This document shows positions 5,549 to 13,205 of a stretch of DNA of 15,274 bases, in pieces. The notes beneath the pieces were generated by a model. That model had not been told where the DNA came from, did not search any database, and worked only from the letters and a program-made list of their open reading frames with translations. Numbering within the stretch: position 1 is the stretch's first letter; every line of letters begins with the position of its first letter. The DNA comes from Actinomycetes bacterium. Lineage in GTDB: Bacteria; Actinomycetota; Actinomycetes; Actinomycetales; Microbacteriaceae. Both the position numbers and the translations under genes were made by a program. The stretch lies in the NCBI GenBank assembly GCA_023386675.1, contig JAEWJG010000271.1, positions 1-15,274 on the forward strand, in the 5' to 3' direction.

Positions 5549-6880
5549 CTAGTGCTCCGGGGGGACCTGCAGACCGAGCGTCGGATAGAGCGCGGCGAAG
5601 GCGATCGGCAGGCCGCCGTTGATGGCGCCGAGGACGTGGCCGCCATGTGGCACTTCGCCGAACTGCGACGCGAAGCCGGCATGCGCGAACAGCAGCTGGG
5701 CCTTCTGTGCGAACTGCACGTACAGGGGGTCGTCGGAGCTGGCGGTGAAGACCGCCAGACCCGAGTAGGAGTGCCCAGGGAAGTTGTTCTCCGGCTTCTG
5801 CGCGTCGTACGCGGCCTGGTTCCCGGCGAAGACGCTGTCGAGCATCGCAGGCGGGTTCTCGGCGCCGGGATAGAGCTCGCCGGAGATGGAGATCACGTTG
5901 TGGAAGTCATCCGGATACTTCGCCGCGTACAGCATCGCGCAGGCTCCGCCGTTCGAGTAGCCAGCGATCGTGGTGGTCGCACCGGAGGCGTCGACGTTGA
6001 GGTGCTGCCGTGCCCAGTCGAGGACATCGACGGTCACGTACGTCTCGGCGTTCCCGAACCGCGCGGAATCCGTGCATCCCGGGTCCTGGCCGGGGTCACC
6101 GAGCTGATCGGCCACGACGACGATCGGAGCGAGCCCGTGATTTCGGGCTGCGAACCTGTCCAGGACGGCGCCGACGTACTGGGGGTCGGGATTGCCCGGC
6201 TGGCCCATCATCATGATCATCAGCGGCAGACGGGGTGCGTCGGGGGTCAACGCGGCCGGTGGCAGGTACAGACCCGCGTCGCGTGCGTGGAAACCGGAGT
6301 GCGTGGGCGGGATGCTCACCGAGCGTGTCGTGCCGTGCGAGGGCATCCCGTGCGGTGGCTTCCATGTGGTCCCGAGGTCGGTGAGCGGCTTGGTCGTCAG
6401 AGGAGCGAGGGGCACCGGATCGGACGCATCGGAGCTCGGCGTGATGCCGACCAGCGACCCCAGCGTCGGATTGATCCCGAAGGCGGCGACGGAGGCCAAC
6501 GAGGTCGCGGCCAGGACCACCATCACCGTCACAGCGGAGAGCACCGCCCTCCACCAGCGTGCTCGCTGCAGGGACAGGACGGCGATGGCGACGGCACCGC
6601 CGAACCCGGCGACGTAGACGGCGACGGACTCGGGGATCGGGATGCCGAAGACGTTCCACCACACCCCGAAGGTGAAGAAGAACAGGACTCCCAGCGCCAC
6701 GCCACCGGACACGGCGATGAGAACGCCGAGCAGCCGGCGCCGCGGGCGCTGCCTCCGTCGCAGTCCGACCTGGGTGACGAGGACGCCGGTCAGCAGTCCG
6801 GCCACGGCCAGCACGGCGTACGGAAAAGGGCCGGAGACGATGTCGATATCCGCAAAAGTCTTCAGAAGCCACGAGCCCAC
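5549..6880 (-). CDS. Membrane-anchored esterase (D-type esterase / antigen 85-like alpha/beta hydrolase)
   Basis: A 443-residue protein with two halves. Residues 1-135 carry four predicted transmembrane spans (about 18-40, 50-72, 84-104, 110-134) separated by Arg-rich loops. Residues 185-443 are an alpha/beta hydrolase domain of the esterase D / antigen 85 class, placed outside the cell if the N-terminus is cytoplasmic. Features: LPLMIMMMGQPGN near 218-230, the nucleophile motif AGYSNGG with Ser309, an Asp383/Asp384 acid region (TASSDDP), and the catalytic His in PHGGHV (His415). The start is GTG at 6880, preceded by AAGGA with a 9-base spacer. The likely substrates are acyl esters of envelope lipids or glycans, but this is inferred from topology and fold. 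It is followed by the DUF2127 gene and is divergent from the AI-2E transporter. Confidence 0.85.
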   Translation of the reverse strand: MGSWLLKTFADIDIVSGPFPYAVLAVAGLLTGVLVTQVGLRRRQRPRRRLLGVLIAVSGGVALGVLFFFTFGVWWNVFGIPIPESVAVYVAGFGGAVAIAVLSLQRARWWRAVLSAVTVMVVLAATSLASVAAFGINPTLGSLVGITPSSDASDPVPLAPLTTKPLTDLGTTWKPPHGMPSHGTTRSVSIPPTHSGFHARDAGLYLPPAALTPDAPRLPLMIMMMGQPGNPDPQYVGAVLDRFAARNHGLAPIVVVADQLGDPGQDPGCTDSARFGNAETYVTVDVLDWARQHLNVDASGATTTIAGYSNGGACAMLYAAKYPDDFHNVISISGELYPGAENPPAMLDSVFAGNQAAYDAQKPENNFPGHSYSGLAVFTASSDDPLYVQFAQKAQLLFAHAGFASQFGEVPHGGHVLGAINGGLPIAFAALYPTLGLQVPPEH

Positions 6881-6944
6881 GGCTCATTATCCTTCGAGCG
6901 GTCGTCGTTTCTCGAACCCACGAGCGGGGGGCGACTCCCCGGCG

Positions 6945-6950
6945 TATAGT
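6945..6950 (+). promoter_or_regulatory. -10 element of the AI-2E transporter gene
   Basis: TATAGT is a near-consensus -10 hexamer, placing the start near 6957 and a leader of about 21 bases before the ATG, with GGGGAG at 6967-6972 as ribosome binding site. The -35 position is G-rich with no match. The divergent esterase gene starts at 6880. Confidence 0.5.
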
Positions 6951-6977
6951 CGTGCGACCGATCGCAGGGGAGTCACC

Positions 6978-8111
6978 ATGGCCTCGTTCACCAATCCGCG
7001 ACCCGTCCGCGAGTCGTCCGTCCCGTCAGGAGTCCGCACCGCCTCGGAGTGGTCATGGCGGCTGCTGGCGATCATCGCCCTGGCGGGCGTCGTCATCTAC
7101 TTGGTCTTCACGTTCCACGAGATCGTGGTGCCGTTGCTCGTCGCGCTGCTCGTCGCGGCGCTTCTGCAGCCTGCCGTCGCGCTGCTCATGCGCCACCGTT
7201 GGCCGAAATGGGCGGCGATCCTGGTCAGCCTCGTGGTCTTCGCCGGGGTGGTGGCGGGTCTCGTGGCCCTGGTGGTGTGGCAGGTGCGCGCTGGACTGCC
7301 GCAGCTGGAGCATCAGTCGGTCGCAGCCTACAACCGCGCCCGCGATGCGCTGCGGCAGCCGCCCTGGAACGTCAACGACTCGCAGTTAGCCGGCTACGTC
7401 CGCGACGCCGGGGCGCTGGCCCAGAAGGACAGCGGCGCGCTGATCGGCGGGGCGCTGCGCGTGGGATCGACGACAGGCCGCATCCTGGCCGACACGCTCA
7501 TCGCGCTGTTCGCGACCATCTTCATCCTCATCGACGGTGCGGGCATCTGGCGCTGGATCACCCGCCTGCTGCCGCGCGGCGGCCGCCCGGCCCTGCAGGC
7601 GGGAGGCGAGGCCGGATGGCACACACTCACGAGCTTCGTGCGCGTCCAGATCCTCGTCGCCGTCGTCAACGGCGTCGGGATCGGCTTGGTCGCGTTCTTC
7701 CTCGGGCTGCCGCTCGCCATCCCGATCGGCGTCATCGTCCTGTTGTTCTCGTTCATCCCCGTGATCGGCGCCATCGTGTCCGGCATCATCGCCGTCCTCA
7801 TCGCCCTGGTGTTCGCCGGACCCGTGCAGGCGATCATCATGCTGGCCGGCGTGCTGCTCGTGCATCTGCTGGAGGCGCACGTCATGCAGCCGCTGCTGGT
7901 CGGGGGAGCGGTGAAGGTGCACCCGCTGGCCGTCGTCGTCGGCGTGGCGGCGGGCACGGGCCTGGCCGGCGTTCCCGGCGCCCTCTTCGCGGTGCCGCTG
8001 ATCGCCGTCGGAAACGCCATGGTCTCGGCGATGGTCCGTGTCTCGCGGGGCACCGCTCCGGGGACGGCGGCCGTCGAGGCGGAGGACGAGGAGCGCCAGG
8101 GGGCGAGCTAG
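6978..8111 (+). CDS. AI-2E family transporter
   Basis: A 377-residue polytopic membrane protein of the AI-2E family (PF01594). The family is named after the proposed autoinducer-2 exporter TqsA, but members also include Na+/H+ antiporters and many are uncharacterised. The typical layout is present: two N-terminal helices (about 28-47, 49-70), a third (78-102), a long soluble stretch (103-165), then a C-terminal helix block with the family signatures FSFIPVIGAIVSGI (257-270) and HPLAVVVGVAAGTGLAGVPG (315-334). A charged tail ends the protein. The ATG at 6978 has GGGGAG six bases before it and a -10 element further upstream; an open frame upstream overlies the divergent esterase. Length is normal. 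Substrate cannot be told from sequence. Confidence 0.9.
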   Translation: MASFTNPRPVRESSVPSGVRTASEWSWRLLAIIALAGVVIYLVFTFHEIVVPLLVALLVAALLQPAVALLMRHRWPKWAAILVSLVVFAGVVAGLVALVVWQVRAGLPQLEHQSVAAYNRARDALRQPPWNVNDSQLAGYVRDAGALAQKDSGALIGGALRVGSTTGRILADTLIALFATIFILIDGAGIWRWITRLLPRGGRPALQAGGEAGWHTLTSFVRVQILVAVVNGVGIGLVAFFLGLPLAIPIGVIVLLFSFIPVIGAIVSGIIAVLIALVFAGPVQAIIMLAGVLLVHLLEAHVMQPLLVGGAVKVHPLAVVVGVAAGTGLAGVPGALFAVPLIAVGNAMVSAMVRVSRGTAPGTAAVEAEDEERQGAS

Positions 8112-8126
8112 CCCGCTGCGCAGACT

Positions 8127-8169
8127 GAGGGCCGTGCCTCCCGTCCGTTGGGCGGGGGACACGGCCCTC
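8127..8169. terminator. Long bidirectional hairpin between convergent genes
   Basis: GAGGGCCGTG (8127-8136) pairs with CACGGCCCTC (8160-8169), and an inner stem (8140-8146 with 8150-8156) closes on a GTT loop. No T-tract is present on either strand. It lies 16 bases after the AI-2E transporter stop and 30 bases before the stop of the convergent muramidase gene, as expected for a shared U-less actinobacterial terminator. Confidence 0.75.
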
Positions 8170-8198
8170 GATGTGTCGCCGGTGCTATCGGACGCGTG

Positions 8199-10424
8199 TC
8201 AGAAGCACACCTGCAGGCTGTTCACGTCCGTGCTGAGCACGTCGCTCCCACCGGTGAGATTCATCGCGGTCGTGCCGAGGCGGACCATCTGGTCGCCGAT
8301 CGTGCGCGGAACGCAGCCCGGGCGAGTGAGGAGCAGCGGCTGATTCGCCGAGCCGGCGGCGGCCGCGGCGACCAGCGCGTCCTGCCAGGCGATGCCGGAG
8401 GCGACGTAGACGGTGGAGGCCCCGTTCGCCGGGAACGCGGACGCCGCGAGGAGCGCACTGGTCCCGAACCGGTCGGAGCCGCCGACGCGCGACACCGTCG
8501 ACCCGGAGCTCTGGGGCTGAGTGACCCACACGTCGCCCACCACGTCCGACTCGCCGACGAGGGTCAGCGTCTTGATGGACTTCGCGTCGAGGTACGCCTG
8601 GGTGGGCGCGTCGATGGCGCCGCCGTTCACAAGCAGCAGCGGGCTCTTCTTCTTGGCGGCGACCGGGGCGGCCGAGAGGGCGTCGGCGTAGCTGTTCGCT
8701 GCGGCGACGTAGGCCGAGGTGGCCGTCGGGAAGGCGTAGGCCGCGACCAGCCGGGAGGTGTCGTAACGGTCCACGCCGCCGATGCGGGTGACCGGCGCGA
8801 CGGCCTGCAGCTGTGCGACGGCGGAGTCGGCCACGGCGGCGGCACCTCCCACGACGACGACCTTCGCCGGCTTGAGGCGCTGCACCTCGGCGATCACCGC
8901 GTCCGGGACCGCTCCCGGCATGGTCAAAAGGACCGGGCCGTGCTGCGCACCGGCCGCGGGCGCTGCGGACAGCGCGTCGGGGAAGTTGAGGCCGGAGGCG
9001 ATGTAGACCACAGGGACACCCGGTGTCGGGAATGCCTTCTGGGAGACCTGCACACCGGTCATGAAGCGGTCGGAGCCGGCCAGGCGGGTCGCGGCGGGCG
9101 CGGTCCCGGTGGCGGCCGACACGAACGCCGTCTTGCAGCCGAGGTCGCCGTTGCCGGCGCGGTCGCCCGGGAGGGCCAGCGCCGTGATGCAGGCGCCGTA
9201 CTGGCCGTAGCCGCTCCACGGAGCCTGCACGGAGAAGCCGTGCGCGGCTCCGGCCGACGGGTAGACGTTGCCGACGTCAGGCCGGCTGGCGCTCGCGGTC
9301 ACCGTCGAGCTGCTCACGCCGCCGGGCGTGCTCCAGGTGATCTGCACCTGGCTCGATGCGGCGAGGTTCGTCAGGTCGAACGCCCAGCCGGTGACCGTGA
9401 AAGGCGCGTTGGCGGCGACCGTCGCGGTGTCGAACGATCCGATCGGCGGGTGGCTCTGCGCGCCGAAGGCGAAGGCCTGCAGGTCCGCGTAGCTGCCGTT
9501 GAAGATGTCCTGGTCACCGGCGAAGACGCCCGCGTCGGCGAACTGCCACATCGTCCAGTTCAGCCAGCTCGCCGGCAGGGCGCCGGGCGTGCTCGTGCCG
9601 TAACGGGCGACGAACAGCGGGTAAGCGCCGAAGGTGTTGTTGGAGCCGGTGCACTGGTTCCACCAGTTGGTGGTGGAGTAGATGGCCGGCTCGATACCCG
9701 TGAGCGCCTTCATCGTGTGGACGAAGTCCGCGATCCAGGTGGACATGGCGCCCGTGGAGAGGCCCCAGCAGGTGCCGCTGCCGTCGGTGGCGTACTCGAT
9801 GTCGAGCAGCGGCGGGAGGGTGCGTCCGTCAGGGGCCCAGTTGCCGCCGTTGGCGACGAAGAAGCGTGCCTGCGTGGCGCCGTCGGTCGTGTTCGGGGTG
9901 GCGAAGTGGTAGGCGCCGCGGATCATGCCGACGCTGGTGGCGCCGGACCACTGGGAGGAGAAGTGGCTGCTCGTGTAGTAAGTGCCCTCGCTCGACTTGA
10001 TGTAGGCGAATCGTGCGCCGTTCGCCCACATCGAGTTCCAGTCGACGTTCGGCTGCCAGCCGCTGATGTCCATGCCGAGGATGCCGCCGACGCCGAGCGA
10101 CGCCTTCGGGGTGACCGTGCGCGCGCCTGCCGCCGGGCCCTCGACGGCCTTGATCGTCGAACCCATGGCGTGGTCGCGTGCCGCGTTCTGCTCGGCCAGG
10201 CTCGGGTCGGCCGCCGGCGTCGTCGTCGACGGGGCGGGCGAAGCCGGTGCCGGGCTGGTGGGCGCCGCAGGGGCGGCGGGCGCCGTGGCCTGTGGCGCCG
10301 GTGTGCTGGTGGCTGTGGGAGTCGGCTCCGGTTCCGGCATTGCAGCCAGAGCGGGAGAGGCTCCGATGAGGGACAGGAGCAGCGCTCCGGTCGTCGCAAG
10401 GGTACCGATTCTCATAGTGGACAT
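8199..10424 (-). CDS. Secreted GH25 muramidase with three cell-wall-binding repeats
   Basis: A 741-residue exported lysozyme, predicted to cut the MurNAc-GlcNAc bond of peptidoglycan. Order: signal peptide ending near ALA at 25-27; Pro/Ala/Thr-rich linker (28-73); short helical spacer (75-110); GH25 catalytic domain (about 116-320) starting GMDISGWQ (Asp119), with the acidic pair LLDIE (Asp208, Glu210) and TMWQFAD near its end; an unassigned beta-rich module (about 326-440, with VTGWAFDLTN); and three cell-wall-binding type 2 repeats starting at RLAGSDRF (447), RIGGVDRY (547) and RVGGSDRF (646), each with a DALSAAP- or DALVAAA-like segment. Such repeats bind secondary wall polymers in Firmicutes; in actinobacteria the ligand is less clear. 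Start ATG 10424; ATG at 10415 is an alternative, and neither has a strong ribosome binding site. It could serve growth, separation or attack on other bacteria. Confidence 0.92.
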   Translation of the reverse strand: MSTMRIGTLATTGALLLSLIGASPALAAMPEPEPTPTATSTPAPQATAPAAPAAPTSPAPASPAPSTTTPAADPSLAEQNAARDHAMGSTIKAVEGPAAGARTVTPKASLGVGGILGMDISGWQPNVDWNSMWANGARFAYIKSSEGTYYTSSHFSSQWSGATSVGMIRGAYHFATPNTTDGATQARFFVANGGNWAPDGRTLPPLLDIEYATDGSGTCWGLSTGAMSTWIADFVHTMKALTGIEPAIYSTTNWWNQCTGSNNTFGAYPLFVARYGTSTPGALPASWLNWTMWQFADAGVFAGDQDIFNGSYADLQAFAFGAQSHPPIGSFDTATVAANAPFTVTGWAFDLTNLAASSQVQITWSTPGGVSSSTVTASASRPDVGNVYPSAGAAHGFSVQAPWSGYGQYGACITALALPGDRAGNGDLGCKTAFVSAATGTAPAATRLAGSDRFMTGVQVSQKAFPTPGVPVVYIASGLNFPDALSAAPAAGAQHGPVLLTMPGAVPDAVIAEVQRLKPAKVVVVGGAAAVADSAVAQLQAVAPVTRIGGVDRYDTSRLVAAYAFPTATSAYVAAANSYADALSAAPVAAKKKSPLLLVNGGAIDAPTQAYLDAKSIKTLTLVGESDVVGDVWVTQPQSSGSTVSRVGGSDRFGTSALLAASAFPANGASTVYVASGIAWQDALVAAAAAGSANQPLLLTRPGCVPRTIGDQMVRLGTTAMNLTGGSDVLSTDVNSLQVCF

Positions 10425-10499
10425 CCGCTCGTGTGGGGGAGGTAGTGGTGTCCAGTCGGTCGGGTCCGTCCGGATGCAGTCGGGCAGGGCAGTACGGGC

Positions 10500-10505
10500 A
10501 GTCTA
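10500..10505 (-). promoter_or_regulatory. -10 element of the GH25 muramidase gene
   Basis: On the minus strand the hexamer reads TAGACT, giving a start near 10494 and a leader of about 70 bases. The -35 position (17-base spacer: 10523-10528) has no consensus hexamer but falls inside the 16-bp palindrome at 10515-10530, which hints at an activator or repressor site rather than a plain sigma-70-type -35. Confidence 0.45.
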
Positions 10506-10514
10506 CGCGGGGAC

Positions 10515-10530
10515 GCATGCGCGCGCATGC
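10515..10530. promoter_or_regulatory. Perfect 16-bp palindrome, candidate operator
   Basis: The sequence GCATGCGCGCGCATGC equals its own reverse complement; two GCATGC hexamers flank a GCGC centre. It lies in the divergent gap between the muramidase and thrS genes, nine bases upstream of the putative muramidase -10. Perfect dyads of this size at a -35 site typically bind a dimeric regulator. It could instead be an alternating purine-pyrimidine Z-DNA-prone tract. No binding protein can be named. Confidence 0.5.
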
Positions 10531-10538
10531 ACCCGAAT

Positions 10539-10561
10539 GGGCGACAAGAGCCGTGTCGCCC
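10539..10561. other. 8-bp stem-loop upstream of the thrS promoter
   Basis: GGGCGACA (10539-10546) pairs perfectly with TGTCGCCC (10554-10561) around a 7-base loop. It lies between the 16-bp palindrome and the thrS -10 element and lacks a T-tract. It may be a second dyad for a regulator, or simply a chance inverted repeat in GC-rich DNA. Confidence 0.35.
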
Positions 10562-10596
10562 GCCGACCGCAGGCGGTGGCCCTGCGTGCACCCGGC

Positions 10597-10602
10597 TAGA
10601 GT
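10597..10602 (+). promoter_or_regulatory. -10 element of thrS
   Basis: TAGAGT is identical to the -10 hexamer of the tRNA-Gly promoter in this window. It would start transcription near 10608, leaving a leader of about 35 bases. The -35 position has no good match. Confidence 0.45.
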
Positions 10603-10605
10603 TGG

Positions 10606-10630
10606 AGGGTTCCCTGATGACCAGAACCCT
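10606..10630 (+). promoter_or_regulatory. Hairpin abutting the thrS ribosome binding site
   Basis: AGGGTTC (10606-10612) pairs perfectly with GAACCCT (10624-10630) around an 11-base loop. The Shine-Dalgarno AGGAG (10631-10635) starts on the very next base. If the transcript begins near 10608, the 5' end of the mRNA is folded into this stem, which could affect message stability or ribosome access. It is too short for a T-box and shows no tRNA-Thr anticodon mimic in the loop. Confidence 0.45.
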
Positions 10631-10642
10631 AGGAGTGGACAG

Positions 10643-12625
10643 GTGGCCGACGGCTTCGAGCTCTTCACCGACCGTTCCGTTGTCGCGATGCGCGTCAACG
10701 GCGAGCTGAAGGACCTCGCGACCACCGTCACGACGACCGACGAGGTCGAGCCCGTCACCATCGACTCGCCCGACGGTCTCAGCATCCTGCGCCACTCCAC
10801 CGCGCACGTGCTCGCGCAGGCCGTCCAGGCGATCAACCCCGAGGCGAAGCTGGGCATCGGGCCGCCCATCGCGGACGGCTTCTACTACGACTTCGACGTG
10901 CTCGAGGCGTTCACGCCGGAGGACCTGAAGGCGCTCGAGAAGGAGATGCAGCGCATCCAGCGCGCGGGCCAGCGGTTCGTGCGCCGAGTGGTCACCGACG
11001 ACGAGGCGCGCGCCGAGCTCGCCGGCGAGCCGTACAAGCTGGAGCTGATCGGCCTCAAGGGCGGCGCCCAGCACGGCGACACCGCGGCGTTCGACGAGAG
11101 CGAGAGCGTCGAGGTCGGCTCCGGCGAGCTGACCATCTACGACAACGTCGATCCCAAGTCGGGCGAGACGGTCTGGAAGGACCTCTGCCGCGGCCCGCAC
11201 CTCCCGAACACCCGCATGATCGGCAACGGCTGGGCGCTCACCCGCGTCGCCGCCGCTTACTGGCGCGGCATCGAGAAGAACAAGCAGCTCCAGCGCATCT
11301 ACGGCACGGCATGGCCGAGCAAGGACGAGCTGCGGGCCTACCAGACCCGCATGGAGGAGGCCGCCAAGCGCGACCACCGCAAGCTCGGCGCGGAGCTCGA
11401 CCTGTTCTCCTTTCCCGACGAGATCGGCTCGGGTCTCGCGGTGTTCCACCCGAAGGGCGGGATCATCCGCAAGGAGATCGAGGACTACATGCGCGATCGC
11501 CTGATCGCGAATGGCTACGAGCTGGTGAACACGCCGCACATCACCAAGGCGCACCTGTTCGAGACCAGCCAGCACCTCAACTGGTACAAGGAGGGCATGT
11601 TCCCCCCGATGCACCTCGACGAGGAGCGGGACGCCGACGGCAACATCACCCGGCAGGGGCAGGACTACTACCTCAAGCCGATGAACTGCCCGATGCACAA
11701 CCTGATCTTCCGGGCGCGCGGCCGCAGCTACCGCGAGCTGCCGCTGCGCCTGTCGGAGTTCGGGACGGTGTACCGCTACGAGAAGTCGGGCACCCTGTCC
11801 GGCCTCACCCGCGTCCGCGGCCTCACCCAGGACGACGCGCACATCTACGTGACGGAAGACCAGATCAAGGACGAGGTCGCCCGGCAGCTGGAGTTCGTGC
11901 TCGAGACGCTGCGCGGCTACGGCCTGACCGACTTCTACCTGGAGCTGTCCACCAAGGACCCGGAGAAGTACGTCGGCAGCGACGAGAGCTGGGAGACGGC
12001 GACCGAGACGCTGCGCCAGGTCGCGGTCGAGTCGGGCCTCGAGCTCGTCGCCGACCCGGGCGGGGCCGCGTTCTACGGCCCGAAGATCTCGGTGCAGGCG
12101 CGCGACGCGATCGGCCGCACCTGGCAGCTGTCCACGGTGCAGCTGGACTTCAACCAGCCCGAGCTGTTCCAGCTCGAGTACAACGCCGCCGACGGCACGC
12201 GCAAGCAGCCGGCGATGATCCACCGCGCGCTTCTCGGCTCGATCGAGCGGTTCTTCGCCATCCTGCTGGAGCACTACGCCGGGGCGTTCCCGGTGTGGCT
12301 GTCGCCTGTCCAGGTGGTCGGCATCCCGGTCGCGGACCAGTACGCGCCGTTCCTCGACGACGTGATCGCGCGGCTCCGCGCCCGCGGCGTGCGCGCAGAG
12401 GTCGACCACTCGGACGACCGGATGCAGAAGAAGATCCGCACGCACACCAAGGCGAAGGTGCCGTTCCAGCTCATCGTCGGCGAAGAGGACGCGGCGGCCG
12501 GCACGGTCAGCTTCCGCTTCCGCGACGGCACGCAGCGCAACGGGGTGACCGTCGACGAGGCGATCGAGCGCATCGTCGAGAGCATCCGCACCCACGAGCT
12601 GGTCGACACGGCATGGCACGACTGA
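10643..12625 (+). CDS. thrS: Threonyl-tRNA synthetase
   Basis: A 660-residue class II synthetase that charges tRNA-Thr (EC 6.1.1.3) in the cytosol. N-terminal TGS-like region (about 10-45); editing domain with zinc-binding-type HSTAH (His51, His55) and CRGPH (Cys182, His186), which clears mischarged serine. Catalytic core (about 255-545): VFHPKGGIIRKEIEDYMR (motif 1), FGTVYRYEKSG (motif 2), IHRALLGSIERFFAILLEHY (motif 3), and the zinc ligands Cys349 (NCPMH), His400 (DDAH) and His527. The anticodon-binding domain follows (about 555-660, VVGIPV onwards). Every key residue is intact. The GTG start at 10643 is chosen for AGGAG at 10631-10635 with a 7-base spacer. The stop overlaps the HIT gene by 13 bases, indicating one operon. 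Confidence 0.98.
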   Translation: MADGFELFTDRSVVAMRVNGELKDLATTVTTTDEVEPVTIDSPDGLSILRHSTAHVLAQAVQAINPEAKLGIGPPIADGFYYDFDVLEAFTPEDLKALEKEMQRIQRAGQRFVRRVVTDDEARAELAGEPYKLELIGLKGGAQHGDTAAFDESESVEVGSGELTIYDNVDPKSGETVWKDLCRGPHLPNTRMIGNGWALTRVAAAYWRGIEKNKQLQRIYGTAWPSKDELRAYQTRMEEAAKRDHRKLGAELDLFSFPDEIGSGLAVFHPKGGIIRKEIEDYMRDRLIANGYELVNTPHITKAHLFETSQHLNWYKEGMFPPMHLDEERDADGNITRQGQDYYLKPMNCPMHNLIFRARGRSYRELPLRLSEFGTVYRYEKSGTLSGLTRVRGLTQDDAHIYVTEDQIKDEVARQLEFVLETLRGYGLTDFYLELSTKDPEKYVGSDESWETATETLRQVAVESGLELVADPGGAAFYGPKISVQARDAIGRTWQLSTVQLDFNQPELFQLEYNAADGTRKQPAMIHRALLGSIERFFAILLEHYAGAFPVWLSPVQVVGIPVADQYAPFLDDVIARLRARGVRAEVDHSDDRMQKKIRTHTKAKVPFQLIVGEEDAAAGTVSFRFRDGTQRNGVTVDEAIERIVESIRTHELVDTAWHD

Positions 12626-13203
12626 ACCTCGGCTCGTACGAGGGCGGCGGCGCGGAGGGAGCCGAGGGTCCCGTCCGCGTCGACGACCCGTCGTACCTGG
12701 TCGGGGTGCCGGACGAGTTCCAGCGGCTGTGGACCCCGCATCGGATGGTCTACATCCAGCAGGGCGACCCGGGTCACGACGACTGCCCGTTCTGCGTCGC
12801 GCCGAGCATGAGCGACGAGGATGCGCTGATCGTCGCCCGCGGCACGCACGCTTATGCGCTGCTCAACCTCTTCCCCTACAACAGCGGTCACCTGCTGGTG
12901 TGCCCGTACCGCCACATCGCGCAGTACGACGAGGCGACGCCCGAGGAAGTGGCCGAGATCGGCAGCATCACGCAGACGGCGATGCGCGTCATCCGCGAGG
13001 TGTCGCACAACGACGGGTTCAACATCGGCATGAACCAGGGTGCGGTCGCGGGCGCCGGCATCTCCGCGCACCTGCACCAGCACATCGTGCCGCGGTGGGC
13101 TCAGGACGCGAACTTCTTCCCGATCATCGCCCGGACCAAGGCGCTCCCGCAGCTCCTCGGCGACGTCCGCGCGGCGCTCGCCAACGCCTGGCCCACCTCC
13201 TGA
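12613..13203 (+). CDS. HIT-domain protein, probable Ap4A phosphorylase/hydrolase
   Basis: A 196-residue histidine-triad nucleotide-binding protein. The triad HLHQH (His153, His155, His157) followed by IVPRW carries the catalytic histidine that forms a nucleotidyl intermediate; CPFC (Cys58, Cys61) may bind zinc; NLFPYNSGHLLVCPYRH (85-101) is the usual HIT strand region. The length, the CPFC pair and the position after thrS match Mycobacterium tuberculosis Rv2613c, an Ap4A phosphorylase, so that activity is the best guess. The ATG at 12613 lies inside the thrS 3' end (13-base overlap), so translation is probably coupled. ThrRS itself makes Ap4A as a side product, so the pair may make and remove the same dinucleotide. 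A long palindrome begins two bases after the stop. Confidence 0.92.
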   Translation: MARLNLGSYEGGGAEGAEGPVRVDDPSYLVGVPDEFQRLWTPHRMVYIQQGDPGHDDCPFCVAPSMSDEDALIVARGTHAYALLNLFPYNSGHLLVCPYRHIAQYDEATPEEVAEIGSITQTAMRVIREVSHNDGFNIGMNQGAVAGAGISAHLHQHIVPRWAQDANFFPIIARTKALPQLLGDVRAALANAWPTS

Positions 13204-13205
13204 TC

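Noticed and set aside
5552..6949. 465-codon plus-strand frame opposite the membrane esterase
   Set aside because: Composition is Gly/Arg/His-rich without motifs, while the minus strand encodes a coherent esterase with intact catalytic residues.
8232..9085. CRISPR or tandem DNA repeat in the muramidase gene
   Set aside because: The repetition is three diverged protein modules of about 95-100 residues, not conserved short DNA repeats.
8148..10445. 765-codon open frame on the plus strand opposite the muramidase gene
   Set aside because: The minus-strand product has a signal peptide, a GH25 domain and three repeats; the plus-strand frame is Arg/Gly-rich low-complexity, the usual antisense by-product of high-GC codon bias.
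10539..10642. T-box riboswitch upstream of thrS
   Set aside because: The predicted leader is only about 35 bases, with no T-box consensus, specifier stem or antiterminator.
11311..12612. N-terminal extension of the HIT protein inside thrS
   Set aside because: This is the out-of-frame shadow of thrS; the HIT family length fits the ATG at 12613.
10412..12619. 735-codon minus-strand frame opposite thrS
   Set aside because: It mirrors the whole of thrS, has biased Leu/Val/Arg/Asp composition and no recognisable domain.
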